From JACZXQ01 sp036986155 (GTDB lineage Bacteria; Gemmatimonadota; Gemmatimonadetes; Longimicrobiales; Gaopeijiaceae), in assembly GCA_036986155.1 (NCBI GenBank), contig BTRA01000024.1:1-29741 (forward strand): a stretch of DNA of 29,741 nucleotides, written 5' to 3'. The position numbers and the translations under genes are program-made. Below the pieces are notes generated by a model. That model was given only the letters and a program-made list of their open reading frames with translations. It ran no database searches and was not told the origin of the DNA. Below are positions 21,452-29,741 of this stretch, in pieces; position 1 is the stretch's first letter; the number at the start of each line of letters is the position of its first letter.

Positions 21452-22876
21452 CTAGACGATTCCGCCGCCACTCAGTGCACGTACCAGCCTGTACAGGAAT
21501 TCCTGCCCCTCGTAGAAATGCTCGATGAGGATGCGTTCGTCCTGGCCATGAGCGCGGACATCGTCCGTGTCATGGAAGAGCCCGCTCACGCCGTATACCG
21601 GAATGCCCGCCCGCCGGAGGTAAAGCCCGTCCGTGGCCCCCGTCGACATCACGGGGAGCACCTGCACGCCGGGCCACATCTGATTGGTGATGCGCTCTAT
21701 CGGTTCGAGCACCTCAGGAGTGAGCGGTGACGGCGGGCTCGGTGTGGCCGTGGCCCGCGGCTCCACCCGCACGTCGAACGGAGCTGCCAACTCCTCGAGC
21801 TTCGCGAGGACCTCCGCCGGATCGTGGCTGGGGAATATGCGACAGTTCACGTTGGCCCGCGCCAATTGTGGCAGAGCGTTCTGGGCGTGCCCCCCTTCGA
21901 GCAGGGTGGCCACGCAAGTGGTGCGGAGCCGGGCATTGTATCCGGGCTCTCGAGCCAGCACGCGCGCGGCCCCGGCGTCCTGCGGGTTGGCGATGATGCG
22001 CTTCATGGCCTCTCCCATCTCACCCCCGACGATGTCCGCTGAGCGACCGAAAAACGCCTCCGTAATCTCGCTGAGCATGATCGGGAACTCGTAGCTCTGC
22101 ACGGCGAGCAGTGCTTGGGAGAGATCGTAGATGGCGTTCTTTTCGACCGGAAGTGACGAGTGGCCGCCCGGGTTCGTTGCCGTGAAGTAGAACGATAGGA
22201 ACTTCTTCTCGGAGGCCTGTACGTTGTTCGAGAGCTTCCGGCCGTTCTTCTCGAAGCCACCACCACCTTCGTTGAGGGCGTACTCCGCGTCGATGAGGTC
22301 GCGGTGTTCAGCCAGGAGGAACTCCACACCGTTCCGGGGCCCGCCTTCCTCATCGGCTGTGAGCGCGATGATGATGTCCCGGTCGGGTACGAATCCCTCC
22401 TGTTTCATCCGGATGAGGTTGGCGGTGTAGATGGCCGCCTCGTCTTTGTCGTCCGTGACGCCCCGGCCGTAGTAGTAACCGTCCCGCTCGGTGAACTCGA
22501 AGGGGGTCAGGTCCGGACTCCAGTCCTCGGGGAGCGCCTCGACCACATCGATATGCGCGAGCAGCAGGATCGGGGCGCGGCCTGTGTCGCGGCCCCGCAA
22601 CCGGGCGACCAGATTGCCCTTTCTCGGCGCGTCGTCCGGCACCAGGATGTGGACGTCCTCTCTGGGGAAACCCGCGGCCAGCAGATGGCGCGCCAGAGCC
22701 CGGGCGGCCGTCGTGGCGTTGCCCCGCTCGGAGTCGGTGGTATTGATCTCGATGAGCTCTGCGAAGATCGTCTTCGCAAGGGTCATGTACTCGTCGGGCG
22801 AGGTGTTCTGGGCTGTGGCCGTCTGGGGCACCAGCACAAACAAGACGGCGAGAAGCGAAATCGGCGACGTCCTCAT
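21452..22876 (-). CDS. Secreted M20-family metallopeptidase
   Basis: This is a 474-residue protein with a signal peptide cut after TATAQ near residue 23. The M20 dizinc ligands are present: His108 with Asp110 (LLAHIDVV), Asp142 in GRGVTDDKD, Glu176/Glu177 in ADEEGG (catalytic base plus ligand), an acidic ligand in the NEGGGGF region, and the final His in RAHGQDER. The lid domain lies between, with TNPGGHSSLP near residues 248-257. The family removes residues from peptides or hydrolyses amide bonds in small substrates. Secretion suggests periplasmic peptide scavenging. The ATG at 22876 follows GAGGATTCC. The frame open to 23062 is not homologous. It shares its upstream region with the divergent recQ gene and leads into the ABC exporter. 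Confidence 0.93.
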   Translation of the reverse strand: MRTSPISLLAVLFVLVPQTATAQNTSPDEYMTLAKTIFAELIEINTTDSERGNATTAARALARHLLAAGFPREDVHILVPDDAPRKGNLVARLRGRDTGRAPILLLAHIDVVEALPEDWSPDLTPFEFTERDGYYYGRGVTDDKDEAAIYTANLIRMKQEGFVPDRDIIIALTADEEGGPRNGVEFLLAEHRDLIDAEYALNEGGGGFEKNGRKLSNNVQASEKKFLSFYFTATNPGGHSSLPVEKNAIYDLSQALLAVQSYEFPIMLSEITEAFFGRSADIVGGEMGEAMKRIIANPQDAGAARVLAREPGYNARLRTTCVATLLEGGHAQNALPQLARANVNCRIFPSHDPAEVLAKLEELAAPFDVRVEPRATATPSPPSPLTPEVLEPIERITNQMWPGVQVLPVMSTGATDGLYLRRAGIPVYGVSGLFHDTDDVRAHGQDERILIEHFYEGQEFLYRLVRALSGGGIV

Positions 22877-22937
22877 GGAATCCTCGGATGGGCGTGGGGC
22901 ACAGGTACGTTCTTCGCGGGTGGGTAGGTTAGGGCAT

Positions 22938-24611
22938 TTGAGGTGTTCACGCACGCGCTCGACCCGACCACCCCTGTCCTCGCCCCAAGCATTCATATAC
23001 CCTGGGGCTCGCGCCCGATACCCGGACCTGGAGCGTCCGATCACCGTCGAAGCCGCCGTCATTCCGCTCGCCGTCCTTCGCGAGGTCTTCGGCTACGAGG
23101 ACTTCCGCCCCGGTCAGCTCGAGGTGATCGAGGCCGTGATCGCGGGCCGTGACTGTATCGCGCTCATGCCCACGGGGGCGGGTAAGTCCCTGACCTTCCA
23201 GGTGCCGGCTCGCATCTTGGATGGCACCGTGCTCGTGGTGTCTCCGCTGATCTCGCTGATGAAGGATCAGGTCGACGCGCTGGTCGATTTGGGTTTCCGG
23301 GCGGCCGCGATCAACTCGTCGCTCGAGCCGGCCGAGCGAGAGCGGAGACTCCAAGCGCTCAGGGCAGGGGAGTATGAACTCGTCTATCTGGCCCCTGAGG
23401 GGCTCGACGGCCGCTTGAGCAGAGAAGCCGGCGACTGGCCGCTTTCTCTGCTCGTTGTGGACGAGGCCCACTGCATCAGCCAGTGGGGCCACGATTTTCG
23501 GCCTTCCTATCGGCGGTTGCAGCGACTCCGGGAGGCGCTGCGAGACGTTCCCGTGTTAGCCCTCACCGCGACCGCCACCGATGCCGTGGCCCGCGACATC
23601 ATTCGGCAACTCGAGATGAGCGAACCCGCCGGTTTCAAGGGTTCGTTCTTCCGGTCCAACCTGCACATCTACTGCAGGAAGAAGGGTACCGGCCCCACGC
23701 GCCGTGAGATCTTGGGATTGATCAAGGCCCGGTCGGGAAAGAGCGGCATCCTGTATTGCTCGTCCAGGAAGGCCGTCGATCAGATGGCCGAGTTCCTTTG
23801 CGATCAGGGCGTGCGTGCGCTGCCCTACCATGCGGGAATGGAAGATGGGGATCGGGCGGCGAACCAGGATGCCTTCGCCCGCGACGACGCCGACGTGATC
23901 GTGGCGACCATCGCCTTCGGGATGGGAATCGACAAGTCGAACGTGCGCTTCGTCATCCATCGGGATATGCCCAAGGACGTGGAGTCCTGGTATCAGGAGA
24001 TGGGACGGGCGGGTCGGGATGGGTTGGATAGCGACTGCTTCATGTTCTACTCGTGGGCAGACGTGAAGCAGCACGAGCGGTTCCTGAGCGACATCGATGA
24101 CCCGGACCTCTTTTGGGCGAAGGTCGAAGCGAGCAAGTCCCTCTTCCGACTGGTGGAAAACGGTGGGTGCCGGCACAAGAAGATTCTCGGCCACTTCAGC
24201 GAGGAGCTCAATGCATGTGGGAGCTCCTGCGACTGGTGCACTGGCGTGAAGGCGGAGGATCTCGCGGCGGAGGGGATGATGGCGCCGCTGGTGGCGAGCC
24301 CCCGACGCCGGTCAGTGAAGTCCCACGATCGAGTCGCAGAGCCCGTGTCGCTCTCGGATGAGGGCGAGGCCCTGTTCCAGCGCCTGCGAGAGCTCCGCAA
24401 ATCGATCGCGGACCAGCAGAATGTGCCGGCCTACATCGTCTTCAGCGACAAGACGCTTCGTGCAATGGCCGAGGCCTGCCCGGCCACTCCCGGGGAGCTC
24501 CTGGCGGTCTCGGGCGTCGGGCCAATGAAGCTCGAACGCTATGGAGAGGCGTTTCTGGAGGCGGTGAGCACGCGGTCCCGCGATCCTGGATTGCAGAGCC
24601 CGGCGCCCTGA
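22938..24611 (+). CDS. recQ: ATP-dependent DNA helicase RecQ, lacking winged-helix domain
   Basis: RecQ is a 3'-5' helicase in recombination and fork repair. Taken from TTG at 22938 the protein has 557 residues. Motif 0 FRPGQLEVI, Walker A MPTGAGKS (from residue 77), DEAH (from 175) with the aromatic loop HCISQWGHDFRPSY, LTATAT, and motifs V-VI VATIAFGMGIDKSN and QEMGRAGRDG are intact. Zinc ligands Cys411, Cys427, Cys431 and Cys434 follow, and an HRDC domain starts near 477. Only about 43 residues separate zinc site and HRDC, so the roughly 100-residue RQC winged helix is missing. The start is uncertain. Homology begins near 23060; ATG 22875, GTG 22920 and TTG 22938 are in frame, and the last has the best purine stretch (AGGTTAGGG). 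Confidence 0.92.
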   Translation: MRCSRTRSTRPPLSSPQAFIYPGARARYPDLERPITVEAAVIPLAVLREVFGYEDFRPGQLEVIEAVIAGRDCIALMPTGAGKSLTFQVPARILDGTVLVVSPLISLMKDQVDALVDLGFRAAAINSSLEPAERERRLQALRAGEYELVYLAPEGLDGRLSREAGDWPLSLLVVDEAHCISQWGHDFRPSYRRLQRLREALRDVPVLALTATATDAVARDIIRQLEMSEPAGFKGSFFRSNLHIYCRKKGTGPTRREILGLIKARSGKSGILYCSSRKAVDQMAEFLCDQGVRALPYHAGMEDGDRAANQDAFARDDADVIVATIAFGMGIDKSNVRFVIHRDMPKDVESWYQEMGRAGRDGLDSDCFMFYSWADVKQHERFLSDIDDPDLFWAKVEASKSLFRLVENGGCRHKKILGHFSEELNACGSSCDWCTGVKAEDLAAEGMMAPLVASPRRRSVKSHDRVAEPVSLSDEGEALFQRLRELRKSIADQQNVPAYIVFSDKTLRAMAEACPATPGELLAVSGVGPMKLERYGEAFLEAVSTRSRDPGLQSPAP

Positions 24612-24619
24612 TCTATCAT
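24591..24619 (+). promoter_or_regulatory. Candidate promoter for the propeller protein gene
   Basis: TTGCAG (24591-24596) and TATCAT (24614-24619) are 17 bases apart. The -10 matches the sigma-70 consensus in five of six positions and the -35 in three. It overlaps the 3' end of recQ, 60 bases ahead of the propeller gene start. A small dyad AGGTCC/GGACCT at 24631-24649 lies just downstream in the leader. Confidence 0.35.
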
Positions 24620-24678
24620 CGCGTGCATTGAGGTCCCACCCCAGGACCTGACATGTGTTCGTAGAGAGGAAGCCCCCA

Positions 24679-27600
24679 ATGCCGTTGAAGATTGTCACGG
24701 GTCTCAAGGTCGTCACGCTACTCGTGTTCGCCATACCCGCTGTTTCCCACGCTCAAGAGCGTCGCCTTCCTCGCGACGTGAAGGTCGACGAGATCTTCCA
24801 GGGCATGACTGCTCGGTCCATCGGACCCGCGGGGACGTCGGGACGCGTGGCGTCCATCGCCGTCTCGCCGATCGACGACCGGGTGATCTACGTGGGTGCC
24901 GCGACAGGCGGTCTCTGGAGATCAAAAGACGGAGGCTACGTGTGGGATCCGATCATGGATGACGTGGCGGTCAATTCGATCGGCGCGATCGCCGTCTCTC
25001 CGGCGGCTCCGCACATCGTATGGGTCGGTACGGGCGAGGCCAACGCACGCAATTCCATGGGAGTCGGACGGGGAGTATGGAAGTCCATAGACGGCGGTGA
25101 AACCTGGACCCACAAGGGCCTCGAGCGCACGGAGCACATCGAGGCGATCATCCCGCATCCTACGGATCCCGATGTGGCCTGGGTCAGCGCATTGGGGCCG
25201 GCATGGAGCGACGGGGACGAGCGCGGCGTCTTCAAAACCACCGACGGCGGAGAGACTTGGACCAAGGTCCTTTTCGTGGACCAGACCACCGGTGGCTTCG
25301 AGCTGATCATCGATCCATCGAACCCGGAACACCTGCTCGCATCGACCTGGGAGTTCCGTCGCGAACCCTGGTTCATGACTAGTGGAGGCGAGGGCTCAGG
25401 CATCTGGAAGAGCTTCGACGGCGGGGATACTTGGGACAAGCTCTCGTCGGAAGACGGACTTCCCACCGGCATCCTCGGCCGCATCGGTCTGGCCTGGGCG
25501 ACGAACGACCCCAGAGTGGTCTATGCGCTGGTCGAGGCCGAAAAGAGCGCCCTGCTTCGCTCGAGCGACGGGGGGGACTCATGGGTGTCGGTGAATACCG
25601 AGCCCGGCGTGAACGGCCGCGCGTTCTACTACAGCCGCGTGTACGTCGATCCCACGAACGAGAACCGCGTCTACCGCGTGAGCGGCAGCCTGACGGTGAG
25701 CGAGGACGGCGGGCGTAGCTTCACCAACGTCACTCCGTTCAGCCGCGTGCACGTGGACCATCACGCGTTCTGGACCCATCCCGATGGCCGCACGATCATC
25801 ACCGGAAACGACGGGGGCGTGTTCATCTCCCGCGACCGTGGCGGTTCGTGGCGCTTTGTCGAGAACCTCCCGTTGTCGCAATTCTACCACATCAGCGTGG
25901 ACAACGAGGTTCCGTACAACGTCCTCGGCGGTCTCCAGGACAACGGATCGTGGCGTGGGCCGAGCGAGGTGTGGGAGACCCCATCGTTCTCCGGCTCCAA
26001 GATCAACAACCGGCACTGGTTGTCCATCGGTTTCGGTGACGGATTCGCGGCGTTGATCGACCCGACCGACTCGAACTTGGGCTACAGCATGTCCCAGGGT
26101 GGGAGCCTACAGCGCTTCGACCTGGAGACTGGGGAGTGGACCAACATCCGACCGCCGTCTCCCGAGAAGGGGGTCGACCTACGCTTCAACTGGAACGCGG
26201 GGATCGCGCTCGACCCGTTCGACTCGAACGTGGTCTACTATGGCAGCCAGTTCGTTCACCGTAGCCCAAATCGCGGTGAGGACTGGGAGGTCATCAGTCC
26301 GGACCTGACCACGAACGAACCCGAGAAGCAGCGGCAGGCAGAATCGGGTGGGTTGAGCCTTGACGTGACCGCGGCTGAAAACCACACCACGATCCTGACG
26401 ATCGCCCCCTCGCCCGTCGAACGGGGCGTCCTCTGGGTCGGCACGGACGACGGCAACGTCCAGATCACCCGCGACGGGGGAGCTAACTGGGAAAACGTCG
26501 TCGACAACATCAAGGGCGTGCCCGACAACACGTGGGTGCCTCACATCGAAGCTTCGAAGCACGTGGCGGGAAGAGCGTACGTGGTTTTCGAAGGCCATCG
26601 TTACGGCGACTGGACGCCCTACGTCTTCAAGACCGAGAACTATGGGGAAGATTGGAAGGCCCTATCTCCCGACCAGATCGATGGCTACGTGCATGTGATC
26701 GAGGAGGATCCGGTCGAGCCCAACCTGCTCTTCCTGGGTTCGGAATTCGGGCTGTACACCTCGATGGACGGCGGCGGCAACTGGACCAAGTTCACTCAGG
26801 GAGGTTTTCCGGCGGGTGCGCCCACACGTGCGCTCGTGGTTCACCCGCGCGACTCCGACCTGATCGTGGGAACCCATGGTCGTGGCGCGTGGATCATCGA
26901 CGACATTCGCCCCATCAGGGCCCTGGCCGCTCGACCGGAGTTGGCCGAGGCGGACCTGTACCTCTTCGACATCCCGCCGACCTATCAGCACAGCCTCGGG
27001 CTCACCGGGCCGCTCATGTTCCCGGGAGACGCTGAATTCCAGGGCGAGAACCGCCCCTACGGGACCATCATGAGCTACCTGGTCTCCGATTCACTCGCCG
27101 CGGCGGTCGCGGAAGAGGAGGAGGATGCCGGTCCGACAGGACCGGGCGGATTCGGCGCTTTCTTTGGAGGACGTGGAACGCCGGCGGGCAACGGCCCGGC
27201 CACCATCGAGATCATGCAAGCGGACTCGGTGATCCGGACCTTCAAGGGTCCGGCGAAGGTCGGAATGAACCGCGTGAACTGGGCGCTCGACCGGAAGGGC
27301 GTGGTGGCCCCGGATGCGGACGAGGACGACCCGGAGCCATCCGGGCCGGAGGTCCTCCCCGGAGAGTACAGCGCGCGGATTACGGTGGGGGAGGACACGA
27401 CCAAGGCATCTATCGAGGTGCGCCCCGATCCGCGCAAGGCCCGGTCCGTCGCCATGGTCGAAGCCAACTTGGGAGTCTACTGGGCGGGTGAGGGAAAACT
27501 TGCGGAGTTGCGGGCGGCGATCAGGCGTCTGGATGACACCCAGGAGGTCGTGAGCTTCTACAGCGCGCGGCTCGATGATTGGGACGGTGATGAAGGGGCC

Positions 27601-27903
27601 AGGGAGGATCTCGAGGCTCGGACGGACTCTCTGGACAGCCATGTCACTGGACTGCTCGACAGGCTCCGCCTTCCCGACGGTGAGGGGATTCGGTCCGACA
27701 CGACGATCACGAGCCGATTGGGACAGGCGGTCAATGAGGCCACGGGTTCGCCCTACAAGCCGTCGACCGGTCGGCGTGACCAGGTCGAGTGGGCCATGAA
27801 CGAGGCCGCTCGACTGCTCGAGGAAATCGAACAATTCTACGCGGCAGAGGTGGCGGCGTATAGGGAGGCACTCCGCGCGGCGGGGTTCGATCCGCTCCGC
27901 TGA
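24679..27903 (+). CDS. Secreted Asp-box (BNR/VPS10-like) beta-propeller protein
   Basis: This 1074-residue protein has a signal peptide cut after SHAQ near residue 25. Residues about 40-760 contain many Asp-box hairpins of the form S-x-D-x-G-x-T-W. Examples are SKDGGYVW, SIDGGETW, TTDGGETW, SFDGGDTW, SSDGGDSW, SRDRGGSW, TRDGGANW and SMDGGGNW, between strands ending in VIYVGAATGG-like turns. This gives two seven- to ten-bladed propellers, as in sortilin/VPS10 and xyloglucanase-like proteins. The segment VGTHGRGAWIIDDI closes the propeller. A linker with acidic and Gly-rich parts and a helical C-terminal domain (about 930-1074) follow. Such proteins are abundant in Gemmatimonadota and Acidobacteriota; enzymatic activity is unproven. 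The ATG at 24679 follows AGAGGAAG. It stands alone in its transcript. Confidence 0.9.
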   Translation: MPLKIVTGLKVVTLLVFAIPAVSHAQERRLPRDVKVDEIFQGMTARSIGPAGTSGRVASIAVSPIDDRVIYVGAATGGLWRSKDGGYVWDPIMDDVAVNSIGAIAVSPAAPHIVWVGTGEANARNSMGVGRGVWKSIDGGETWTHKGLERTEHIEAIIPHPTDPDVAWVSALGPAWSDGDERGVFKTTDGGETWTKVLFVDQTTGGFELIIDPSNPEHLLASTWEFRREPWFMTSGGEGSGIWKSFDGGDTWDKLSSEDGLPTGILGRIGLAWATNDPRVVYALVEAEKSALLRSSDGGDSWVSVNTEPGVNGRAFYYSRVYVDPTNENRVYRVSGSLTVSEDGGRSFTNVTPFSRVHVDHHAFWTHPDGRTIITGNDGGVFISRDRGGSWRFVENLPLSQFYHISVDNEVPYNVLGGLQDNGSWRGPSEVWETPSFSGSKINNRHWLSIGFGDGFAALIDPTDSNLGYSMSQGGSLQRFDLETGEWTNIRPPSPEKGVDLRFNWNAGIALDPFDSNVVYYGSQFVHRSPNRGEDWEVISPDLTTNEPEKQRQAESGGLSLDVTAAENHTTILTIAPSPVERGVLWVGTDDGNVQITRDGGANWENVVDNIKGVPDNTWVPHIEASKHVAGRAYVVFEGHRYGDWTPYVFKTENYGEDWKALSPDQIDGYVHVIEEDPVEPNLLFLGSEFGLYTSMDGGGNWTKFTQGGFPAGAPTRALVVHPRDSDLIVGTHGRGAWIIDDIRPIRALAARPELAEADLYLFDIPPTYQHSLGLTGPLMFPGDAEFQGENRPYGTIMSYLVSDSLAAAVAEEEEDAGPTGPGGFGAFFGGRGTPAGNGPATIEIMQADSVIRTFKGPAKVGMNRVNWALDRKGVVAPDADEDDPEPSGPEVLPGEYSARITVGEDTTKASIEVRPDPRKARSVAMVEANLGVYWAGEGKLAELRAAIRRLDDTQEVVSFYSARLDDWDGDEGAREDLEARTDSLDSHVTGLLDRLRLPDGEGIRSDTTITSRLGQAVNEATGSPYKPSTGRRDQVEWAMNEAARLLEEIEQFYAAEVAAYREALRAAGFDPLR

Positions 27904-27945
27904 GGGAGTGGTCGGGAAGGACTCGGCGTCGTAGGCCCGACGGTC

Positions 27946-29741
27946 TCAGCGAGAGCGAATCTCGGCTGCGAGGTCGGGCTTCCCCGAGTCGTCATACATT
28001 TGGGCCAGCCGACGTCGTGCGGTGACCGCGTGTGAGCTGTCCGGGCCGAGCGCGGTCTCGAGAATGCTCACGGCTTCGAGGAAGACCTCCTCTGCGCGGG
28101 CGAATCTTCCGACGCCTCCCAAGCAGAACCCCTGCGTCGACCGGAAGACCCCAGTCACGAAGAAGCCCTCGTCGAAGACGTCGTCGCCGATTCGAACGGC
28201 GGCGTTGCTGTGCCGCACGCCCTCTTCCGCTTTTCCGAAGGTGCACAGATGGCGCGCCAGGTTGTTCCGCTGGATCGCTGCGGACACGTTGTCGACTCCC
28301 AGCGCTGCCTCCGTAATGCTGAGGGCACGGCGGTGCACCGCCTCCCCTTCCTTGGCTTTCCCGAGATCTGTGAGTACGAGCCCGAGGTTGCTCAGAGTGC
28401 TCCCCACGATATCGGCGTCGCGGCCGTAGACCGCTTCCTGAATCGCGATTGCACGACGGTACGTCTCGGCGGCCTCCTCCTTCTCGCCTCGGTCGTCGAG
28501 GATCATGGCGAGACTGTTCAGACTCTCCCCGATCTTGGTGTGCTGGGGAGGATAGAAGCGCCGGCGCACGTCGAGCGCATCCCGGACGAACTGCTCCGCC
28601 CGCTCGAGCTCACCCCGCTGCCGATAGAATTCGCCCAGGAGGATCAGGGGTTCAGAAAGTGATACCGTCTCCTCGGGTTGCGCACGAAAGATCTCCAAGG
28701 CCCGGGTGAGTTGAGGTTCGGCGGCATCCAAGTCACCTAGATTCAGATTCGACCATCCTAGGCGAAGAAGCGTAAAAGCGATCCTGGGATGGTCGGATTC
28801 GAGCGCTCGCTCGCGGATCTTCAATACGGCCTCGAGTAGCACGACAGCGGAATCGAAGGCCGCCCGAGAGACCTGCACCTCGGCAAGCTCGTAAAGGACT
28901 TCCGCGACATCGGGATGCTCAGCTCCAAGCAACTCTACCCGCGTCTCGTATGCCTGCTGGAGGTGCTTTTCCGCGTCGCTGCTTCGCCCGAGGCGGTTGA
29001 ATACGTTGCCCGCGGCGTACCGCACGGCGGCGTCGACCTCGGGGTCCTCCGAGAAACGGCCTTCGTACTCCCCGACGATCCAGTCCAGGGCTTCGATCAC
29101 GGTGGCCTCTGGCCCAAGCCCGGAGATCGGATCGGCTGACATGAGCACCTCACTCAAGAAGGTCTGCACCGCGAGTGCCTTGAGCGTCTCTCGCTCGGCC
29201 CTGTCCCGTTCTTGACCGATGCGCTCGGCTTGAATTGCCATCGTGGCCCCGAAGACCACGAGAGCGACCACCGCCGCGCCCGACAAGGCGACACCGACGC
29301 GGTGACGCCTGACGAACTTCTGCAGCCGGTAGCCTTTACTGGGCGGACGGGCCATCACGGGCTCGTCCCTCAGGGCGCGCTCGAGATCTACCGCGAATTC
29401 GCTTGCGGTCTCGTAACGCCGAGAGCGCTCCTTCTCCAGGGCCTTGAGCACAATCCAATCGAGATCGCCGCGCAGTTCACGGCGAAGCTCGGATATCGAC
29501 GTTTGCCGGTGCTCCACCACCGCTTCAGAGGCGGCGAGCGTGGTCAGTCTGGTGCTTGGACGGGGGACCTCCATATCGCGAATGGCCGAGGCAAGCGCCA
29601 GGTCCATCGCCTGACTGATATCGTAGGGCCGGCTCTCCTTGAGAAAACAAAACAGAACCACTCCCAACCTGTAGATGTCGGACCGCGCGTCGATGTCCGT
29701 ATCCTTTGGGTCGGCCGGCTCTGCCCTCATATACTCCGTTG
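27946..29741 (-). CDS. Ser/Thr protein kinase with TM helix and kinesin-light-chain TPRs, N-terminus cut by window edge
   Basis: About 597 residues are visible; the N-lobe and catalytic loop lie beyond the right edge. The visible part starts in the activation segment (TEYMRAEP, then DARSDIYRLGVVLF, the DxWxxG-type helix F with Asp-Ile-Tyr). It continues through GDLDWIVLKALEKERSRRYETASEF, the usual end of PknB-type C-lobes. A TM helix follows (about residues 155-175, VALSGAAVVALVVFGATM), then at least seven TPRs of the TPR_12/kinesin light-chain type on the outer side. These kinases pair cytoplasmic phosphorylation with periplasmic protein sensing. The ATG visible at 29728-29730 is internal, since the frame stays open and kinase-like to the edge. 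The usual APE motif reads RAE. Confidence 0.9.
   Translation of the reverse strand, partial: TEYMRAEPADPKDTDIDARSDIYRLGVVLFCFLKESRPYDISQAMDLALASAIRDMEVPRPSTRLTTLAASEAVVEHRQTSISELRRELRGDLDWIVLKALEKERSRRYETASEFAVDLERALRDEPVMARPPSKGYRLQKFVRRHRVGVALSGAAVVALVVFGATMAIQAERIGQERDRAERETLKALAVQTFLSEVLMSADPISGLGPEATVIEALDWIVGEYEGRFSEDPEVDAAVRYAAGNVFNRLGRSSDAEKHLQQAYETRVELLGAEHPDVAEVLYELAEVQVSRAAFDSAVVLLEAVLKIRERALESDHPRIAFTLLRLGWSNLNLGDLDAAEPQLTRALEIFRAQPEETVSLSEPLILLGEFYRQRGELERAEQFVRDALDVRRRFYPPQHTKIGESLNSLAMILDDRGEKEEAAETYRRAIAIQEAVYGRDADIVGSTLSNLGLVLTDLGKAKEGEAVHRRALSITEAALGVDNVSAAIQRNNLARHLCTFGKAEEGVRHSNAAVRIGDDVFDEGFFVTGVFRSTQGFCLGGVGRFARAEEVFLEAVSILETALGPDSSHAVTARRRLAQMYDDSGKPDLAAEIRSR

Noticed and set aside
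20761..21528. Plus-strand open frame of 255 codons inside the ABC exporter gene
   Set aside because: Complementary shadow of a strongly supported exporter; Gln/His/Glu-rich without motifs.
22491..22937. Long upstream extension of the RecQ frame
   Set aside because: It is antisense to the M20 peptidase; Ser/Arg-rich and non-homologous to RecQ.
1..29741. Mobile elements, CRISPR arrays, tRNA or rRNA genes
   Set aside because: I looked for regularly spaced repeats, transposase motifs, terminal inverted repeats and tRNA-like cloverleaf ends and saw none I could support.

Overview
The window is GC-rich bacterial chromosome with densely packed genes on both strands. There is no rRNA or tRNA, no insertion sequence with recognisable ends, and no CRISPR array. 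The gene families suggest a free-living, probably marine or soil, Gemmatimonadota-like bacterium with two membranes. Pointers are a lipoprotein carrying only a TonB-plug-like domain, a secreted Asp-box/VPS10-like propeller, a protein kinase fused to kinesin-light-chain-type TPRs, an outer-membrane barrel ending in Phe, a diheme cytochrome c and a MacB/FtsX permease. This placement is inferred from family content and not from a marker gene.

Layout, left part. The window opens inside a minus-strand universal-stress-like protein (1-531). It is divergent from a plus-strand pair: a lipoprotein amidase (632-2188) and a four-EF-hand calcium-binding protein (2205-2753). A 221-bp spacer with a perfect 18-bp palindrome leads to an outer-membrane barrel protein (2975-4264). 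A small plug-domain lipoprotein (4305-4673, minus) follows. Next is a tight minus-strand operon, read from 9036 down to 4768: MacB-like permease, folP, folB, folK and an APC-family amino-acid permease. The genes overlap or nearly touch, so folate synthesis is translationally linked to a transporter.

Middle part. A hotdog thioesterase (9265-9789) borders the one gene-poor stretch (9790-10556), which may contain an unrecognised ORF and a decayed fragment. A small membrane/coiled-coil protein (10557-11060) and a decayed ADOP-type permease tail (11160-11327) follow. Then come thioredoxin and a cysteine-rich zinc-ribbon protein with a puzzling start, both minus. After these are an MDR quinone oxidoreductase (+), a membrane-anchored LuxR-type regulator (-) divergent from a DUF2231-like membrane protein (+), a YbiT-like ABC-F ATPase with an added C-terminal coiled coil (-), a diheme cytochrome c (-) and a membrane-anchored protein of unknown function (-).

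Right part. TesB thioesterase II (+) converges on a small secreted beta-rich protein (-). An MsbA-type ABC exporter and a secreted M20 peptidase form a minus-strand pair. They are divergent from a RecQ helicase that appears to lack its winged-helix domain (+). A 1074-residue secreted propeller protein (+) follows. The window ends inside a Ser/Thr kinase-TPR protein (27946-29741, minus).

I see no obvious large new system. The observations most worth checking are the APC permease coupled to folK, the Shine-Dalgarno sequence facing an ATC codon in the zinc-ribbon gene, the orphan plug lipoprotein, the RecQ domain loss and the internally deleted permease remnant.
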